Assembly: GCA_018969805.1 (NCBI GenBank)
Contig: JAGWXQ010000091.1
Coordinates: forward strand, 1 to 6,427
DNA length: 6,427 nt
Origin: Paenibacillaceae bacterium
GTDB lineage: Bacteria > Bacillota > Bacilli > Paenibacillales > YIM-B00363
Direction: 5' to 3'
Below, in pieces: positions 4,993 through 6,427 of this stretch; within the stretch, counting starts at the first letter, position 1; the number at the start of each line of letters is the position of its first letter. Below the pieces are notes generated by a model, which saw nothing but the letters and a program-made list of their open reading frames with translations, made no database searches and had not been told where the DNA came from. A program made the translations under genes and the position numbers.

Positions 4993-5031
4993 GCAGTGCA
5001 GTGCCGCGCCACGTACGCAGTGCTGCACTGC
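4993..5031 (+). repeat. GCAGTGC palindrome cluster before the methyltransferase
   Basis: GCAGTGC occurs at 4993-4999, 4998-5004 and 5017-5023, and its complement GCACTGC at 5025-5031. Two structures compete: a 9-bp inverted repeat GCAGTGCAG/CTGCACTGC (4993-5001 with 5023-5031) and a compact palindrome GCAGTGC-T-GCACTGC (5017-5031). The cluster ends 36 bases before the methyltransferase ATG. No real T-tract follows (CTCTTTG), so it is a poor terminator. An operator or an RNA switch is plausible. Confidence 0.6.
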
Positions 5032-5067
5032 TCTTTGCACAGACGTTTGAGCAGAGGAGATGCGGCG

Positions 5068-5769
5068 ATGAACTACATCGACATGATCGCAAAACTCGGA
5101 CTAGGCAGCGCACATCCAGGAGGATTCGATGCCACTTTGCGGCAGCTGCGCACGCATCCACTTCCAGCGCATGCGCGCGTATTGGAAGTCGGATGCGGTA
5201 CTGGACGTACGGCGTGCTACCTCGCTTCACTCGGGATGGACGTCACCGCAATCGATAACCACGCGCTGATGGTTCACAAAACGCGTGAACGCGCGCAGTC
5301 GCTCGGAGTACCCGTCACGTGCATCCAAGCGGACGGTTGTGCTTTGCCGTTTGCCGATGCGTCGTTTGATGTCGTGTTTGTCGAGTCGGTCACTTCATTT
5401 GCATGGATCGAAAAAGCACTCGCGGAATACGCCCGTGTACTGCGCACAGGAGGACGTGTATACGATCGGGAGTTTGTGCGCACAGACCGTGCACCGCGCG
5501 CATCGATTTCCACGCTCATCCACGCCCTCGGTTTGTGCGACGTATGGGACGTGCACGAATGGGTGCACGCATACACACGTGTTCCGTTTGCATCAGTCGA
5601 TGTCATCGAGCAAGGTCCTTTTTTTCTCAACGACGTCGATGCTGACGCATCGCCCGATGCAGGAATATTGCTCGATGCCGATTTATGGCACTTGAGCGGT
5701 GCATACACGCACACGCTCGCCTCACTATCGCCGTATTGTGGATATGCCGTCTTTTGTGCGCAAAAATGA
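5068..5769 (+). CDS. Class I SAM-dependent methyltransferase (Methyltransf_11 type)
   Basis: A 233-residue Rossmann-fold methyltransferase. Motif I is VLEVGCGTG (38-46), the acidic ribose-binding residue is D63 in VTAID, the next motif is QADGCALPF (87-95) with D89, then SFDVVFVES (99-107), and the post-motif helix-strand is LAEYARVLRTGGRVYDREF (118-136). This resembles UbiE/BioC-like small-molecule methyltransferases that use S-adenosylmethionine. The acceptor cannot be deduced, because the C-terminal region (about 140-233) carries the specificity and I do not recognise it. The ATG at 5068 has AGAGGAGA seven bases upstream. The frame is open to 4918, but that would overlap the YjcZ-like gene and has no SD. 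Its stop lies one base from the stop of the converging ferritin-like gene. Confidence 0.9.
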   Translation: MNYIDMIAKLGLGSAHPGGFDATLRQLRTHPLPAHARVLEVGCGTGRTACYLASLGMDVTAIDNHALMVHKTRERAQSLGVPVTCIQADGCALPFADASFDVVFVESVTSFAWIEKALAEYARVLRTGGRVYDREFVRTDRAPRASISTLIHALGLCDVWDVHEWVHAYTRVPFASVDVIEQGPFFLNDVDADASPDAGILLDADLWHLSGAYTHTLASLSPYCGYAVFCAQK

Positions 5770-5770
5770 T

Positions 5771-6262
5771 TTACTCTTTATACCGCAACAAAAAGTACAA
5801 AAACCATACCGCGTGGTTTTGTTCGTCTGCTGCTGCGCGCAACACCATTTCACGCATGGACGGGGACATTGTCCGTTCGGCGAGGTCCCGATACGCATCT
5901 GCTGTTTTTTGTTCATCGACAATCGCCGCTTCAAGTCCCGCACGGTACGTTTTGGGACACTCATCGATTTGTCGCGGTGTCGGCTGGCGGTTTGTTACAT
6001 ACGTGTACATTTTGCTAAATTGCTGTGCATGCCGTTGCTCATCGGCAATAATTTCACCAATTTGTGCCCGCTCGATCGCACTTGGCGCAAGCTCCATCAA
6101 ATGCGTATAGCATGCAATGGCGTGGCATTCTCCTTGCACGGCGCGTTCAAGCTCAATCGCAATCGATTCATCCATTTCCCGTGTCATCGTGTACGGTTCG
6201 TACGCACGGTGGTGGTGCATGGCATACGCATCAAACACCCGAGGAACGATCGGTATCATCAT
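5771..6262 (-). CDS. Ferritin-like/rubrerythrin-type diiron protein, likely spore-associated
   Basis: A 163-residue four-helix protein with the diiron ligand set of the ferritin-like superfamily: E45 (QGECHA), E75-x2-H78 (DEQRH), E117 (DEQKT) and E147-x2-H150 (DEQNH), that is E, ExxH, E, ExxH in successive helices. Members bind iron or manganese and act in peroxide detoxification or metal handling. No C-terminal rubredoxin domain is present. It is preceded by a His/Tyr-rich head (AYAMHHHRAYEPY). Two adjacent ATGs (6262 and 6259) follow AAGGGGGG; I list the first. The frame is open to 6379, but that extension has no SD. Bacillus has comparable spore-coat-associated ferritin-like proteins (YhjR, as I recall), and the sigma-K-like promoter just upstream supports late mother-cell expression. 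Confidence 0.9.
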   Translation of the reverse strand: MMIPIVPRVFDAYAMHHHRAYEPYTMTREMDESIAIELERAVQGECHAIACYTHLMELAPSAIERAQIGEIIADEQRHAQQFSKMYTYVTNRQPTPRQIDECPKTYRAGLEAAIVDEQKTADAYRDLAERTMSPSMREMVLRAAADEQNHAVWFLYFLLRYKE

Positions 6263-6283
6263 ACTTCCCCCCTTGAATGTGTT

Positions 6284-6311
6284 TACCGTATGCACGCAGT
6301 ACTTCACGTGT
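6284..6311 (-). promoter_or_regulatory. Sigma-K-type sporulation promoter for the ferritin-like gene
   Basis: On the minus strand AC (6311-6310), a 17-bp spacer and CATACGGTA (6292-6284) match the sigma-K consensus AC-N17-CATAnnnTA at every fixed position. Transcription would begin near 6277, giving a leader of about 15 nt that still includes the SD. Sigma-E shares the CATA core and is an alternative. Confidence 0.55.
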
Positions 6312-6427
6312 GCGCACGCAGTGCACACATCCTGTGGGACACGTCGTATACGTGCGCACAGATCGGGGTATACTCGCATCCAAGGGGGTCGAAAGAAATT
6401 TCACTACGCCAACTATACATCGTCGTC

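Noticed and set aside
5800..5820. Inverted repeat AAAACCA-N7-TGGTTTT as a bidirectional terminator for the convergent pair
   Set aside because: The stem has only two G-C pairs and lies within the ferritin-like coding region; it might help terminate the methyltransferase message, but the evidence is weak.
6263..6379. N-terminal Cys-rich extension of the ferritin-like protein
   Set aside because: It has no SD, and the sigma-K-like promoter and strong SD lie inside it, arguing for a start at 6262. The C-x2-C in it is probably chance.

Overview
The window looks like a chromosome segment from a spore-forming member of the Bacillota (Bacilli). Three things point there: a tiny YjcZ-type one-helix sporulation protein, a YebC-family protein whose N-terminus matches the Bacillus YeeI (YebC2) branch, and strong AGGAGG or GGGGG-type Shine-Dalgarno sequences before nearly every gene. 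I cannot name the genus. No transposase, integrase, rRNA, tRNA or CRISPR array is visible.

Layout. (1) 1-1085, minus strand: a large gene running off the left edge. It encodes an unrecognised exported or membrane protein and is visibly more A+T-rich than the rest. Because it has no stop codon inside the window, an ORF search that requires one would miss it. (2) 1086-1728: a long region that is not empty. It holds two strong sigma-A promoters firing in opposite directions from overlapping -10 boxes, an operator-like inverted repeat, a roughly 300-nt leader for gene (1), a roughly 145-nt plus-strand transcription unit that could encode a 30-residue hydrophobic peptide, two plus-strand intrinsic terminators, and the minus-strand terminator of the next operon. 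(3) 1729-3608, minus strand: rmuC followed by yeeI, an operon ending in a hairpin and T-tract. (4) 3609-4033, plus strand: a possible 25-residue zinc-knuckle microprotein and a convincing 57-residue four-cysteine protein with its own promoter and SD. (5) 4042-4761, minus strand: a polymerase-beta-fold nucleotidyltransferase, tail to tail with the four-cysteine gene. (6) 4875-5769, plus strand: the YjcZ-like peptide, then a class I SAM-dependent methyltransferase, with a dense palindrome cluster between them. (7) 5771-6262, minus strand: a ferritin-like diiron protein with a near-ideal sigma-K-type promoter, converging on the methyltransferase with one base between the stop codons. The last 116 bases (6312-6427) hold no gene I can support.

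How the genes fit together. rmuC and yeeI join genome maintenance and translation-related functions in one transcript. The YjcZ peptide and the ferritin-like gene suggest sporulation functions. The nucleotidyltransferase and methyltransferase are accessory enzymes with unknown substrates. The part of the window least explained by known families is 1-1650: an uncharacterised exported protein divergently paired with a short RNA or peptide gene from a shared symmetric promoter.
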